From NCBI GenBank assembly GCA_023101725.1, contig JALJCO010003559.1:40001-104000 (forward strand): a stretch of 64,000 nucleotides of DNA, written 5' to 3'. This DNA comes from Atherinomorus stipes. Lineage: Eukaryota; Chordata; Actinopteri; Atheriniformes; Atherinidae. The notes beneath the pieces are model-generated. The model made no database searches and was not told the origin of the DNA. It worked only from the letters and a program-made list of their open reading frames with translations. Shown piece by piece: positions 62,998 to 64,000 of this stretch; positions within the stretch are counted from its first letter, which is position 1, and every line of letters starts with the position of its first letter. The translations under genes and the position numbers were made by a program.

Positions 62998-64000
62998 CTA
63001 GATGATCAGCTACGAACTGCTAAAACAAAGCTGCTCATGTACAATCTCCCAGGTTTTAGCAAAATCATTTAAAGAACCATTTTATTTTTTAACAGTTGTA
63101 CATATTGCATAAAATCATTTTAATAAAGTCTTAGAAACTGAAGTCCCCAGTTTTGACTTAAAGTTTGAGTCAAAAATGGATTTTAACCCCTTAACGCCGA
63201 GCGTCATGTTTTTGCATCAAACCGTTTTATTCCAGTAAAAAGTCAGATAGCTTATGTGTTTCACATTTAACTGTTGGGGCAGATTCATTATGTTCCTGGG
63301 AACCTTTTCCAAGCACCTTTTTTCCAGTCAGACCCATTAGAGTGGGCACATTTCAGGTTTAACAAAGCGGGTACTTCCAGATTTAAAATGCGTGACAAGC
63401 TCGGAAAGTTGGAGCAACATTCACATATAAGGTGAGTTTTGCTAAGATAAGAATATTTATAAGCTTGTTGTGTTCTCATACAGCTAAAATGTTGACGTAA
63501 GCTTTGTGTGACAAATTTTTCGTAAGCAATTTAAACATTTCGGTTTGTAGCAAATTAGCGACACTCGTCCACAACGTCTACATCCGTTTCCATGGAAACA
63601 GCTGTGTTTAGAAGGCTTTCAGTACACGTGTGGATTTTCTTTAGGAAATACCACTCTAGTTCTTTTCTGTGGTCGTTTTTAGAATATCGTGGGGGGGGGG
63701 ATTCAATTTCTGCCCTTTATTCATACACAGACCAAAGTACACACACCTGTATTTTACGGTAACTGAACTTCTGAGTTCCAGCAGGTGACTGTGATGACAG
63801 CTGTCTCCATGACAACAGTAAATAATATGTAGCTTACCTACATCAGCTGATGGAAGCAGTTTTCTGCCTTAATGGATGTTTATTTCATGTTCTAAGAGAA
63901 TATTTTAAGCTCTTTTATATCTGTTTGCAACAGTTTACTATGTATATACTTTCATAGATTACATATTTATGTATATCTGTTATATATGAAGTTATAAAAA
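62998..64000. other. Right end of window, unassigned
   Basis: No exon of the Sec6-family gene or other feature recognised. A short G run lies near 63690. Confidence 0.4.

Overview
The window is vertebrate genomic DNA, almost certainly from a ray-finned (teleost) fish. Short GT-AG exons are separated by introns full of minisatellites and of DNA transposons typical of fish (Tc1/mariner, hAT-like, TTAA-flanked foldback elements) plus LINE reverse-transcriptase scraps. There is no bacterial-style gene organisation.

Two protein genes can be read, converging tail to tail. On the + strand, 37 exons between 1402 and 45015 encode the C-terminal ~1464 residues of a type IV collagen alpha chain. The last two and a half exons form a complete NC1 domain with all twelve cysteines, and its wording fits the alpha-4 chain (col4a4) best. 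The N-terminal 7S domain and first collagenous exons lie left of the window. Every intron phase is consistent from exon to exon, so I believe no internal exon is missing. On the - strand, six exons between 61836 and 56587 encode the C-terminal ~313 residues of an exocyst Sec6/EXOC3-family protein (EXOC3-like/TNFAIP2 group). Its 5' exons lie right of the window or were not recognised.

Layout: 1-1401 nested MITEs; 1402-14028 collagen exons with 21-bp, 67-bp and 49-bp arrays, a LINE fragment and a Tc1 element; 14515-19950 a 19-bp minisatellite of about 5.4 kb that runs into a splice acceptor; 19962-29776 dense collagen exons with 17-, 31- and 12-bp arrays; 29800-31730 a DNA transposon containing a 32-bp array; 31983-34287 a mariner element whose transposase contains a 94-bp array; 35460-37251 the last triple-helix exons and NC1 start; 37252-43449 a repeat-rich intron with a 20-bp array; 43450-45015 the rest of NC1; 45016-56586 the intergenic or 3' UTR region, dominated by 63-bp and 35-bp arrays; 56587-61836 the Sec6-family gene with 20-bp and 48-bp arrays in its introns; 61837-64000 transposon remnants.

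The most unusual theme is where the tandem arrays sit. Several are expansions inside identifiable transposons, one with an unexpanded relative elsewhere in the window. Two are fused to splice junctions of real exons: the 19-bp array supplies a 3' splice site of col4a4, and the 48-bp array repeats the 5' splice site of the Sec6-family gene thirteen times. All protein assignments are from reading translated sequence by eye; no database search was run.
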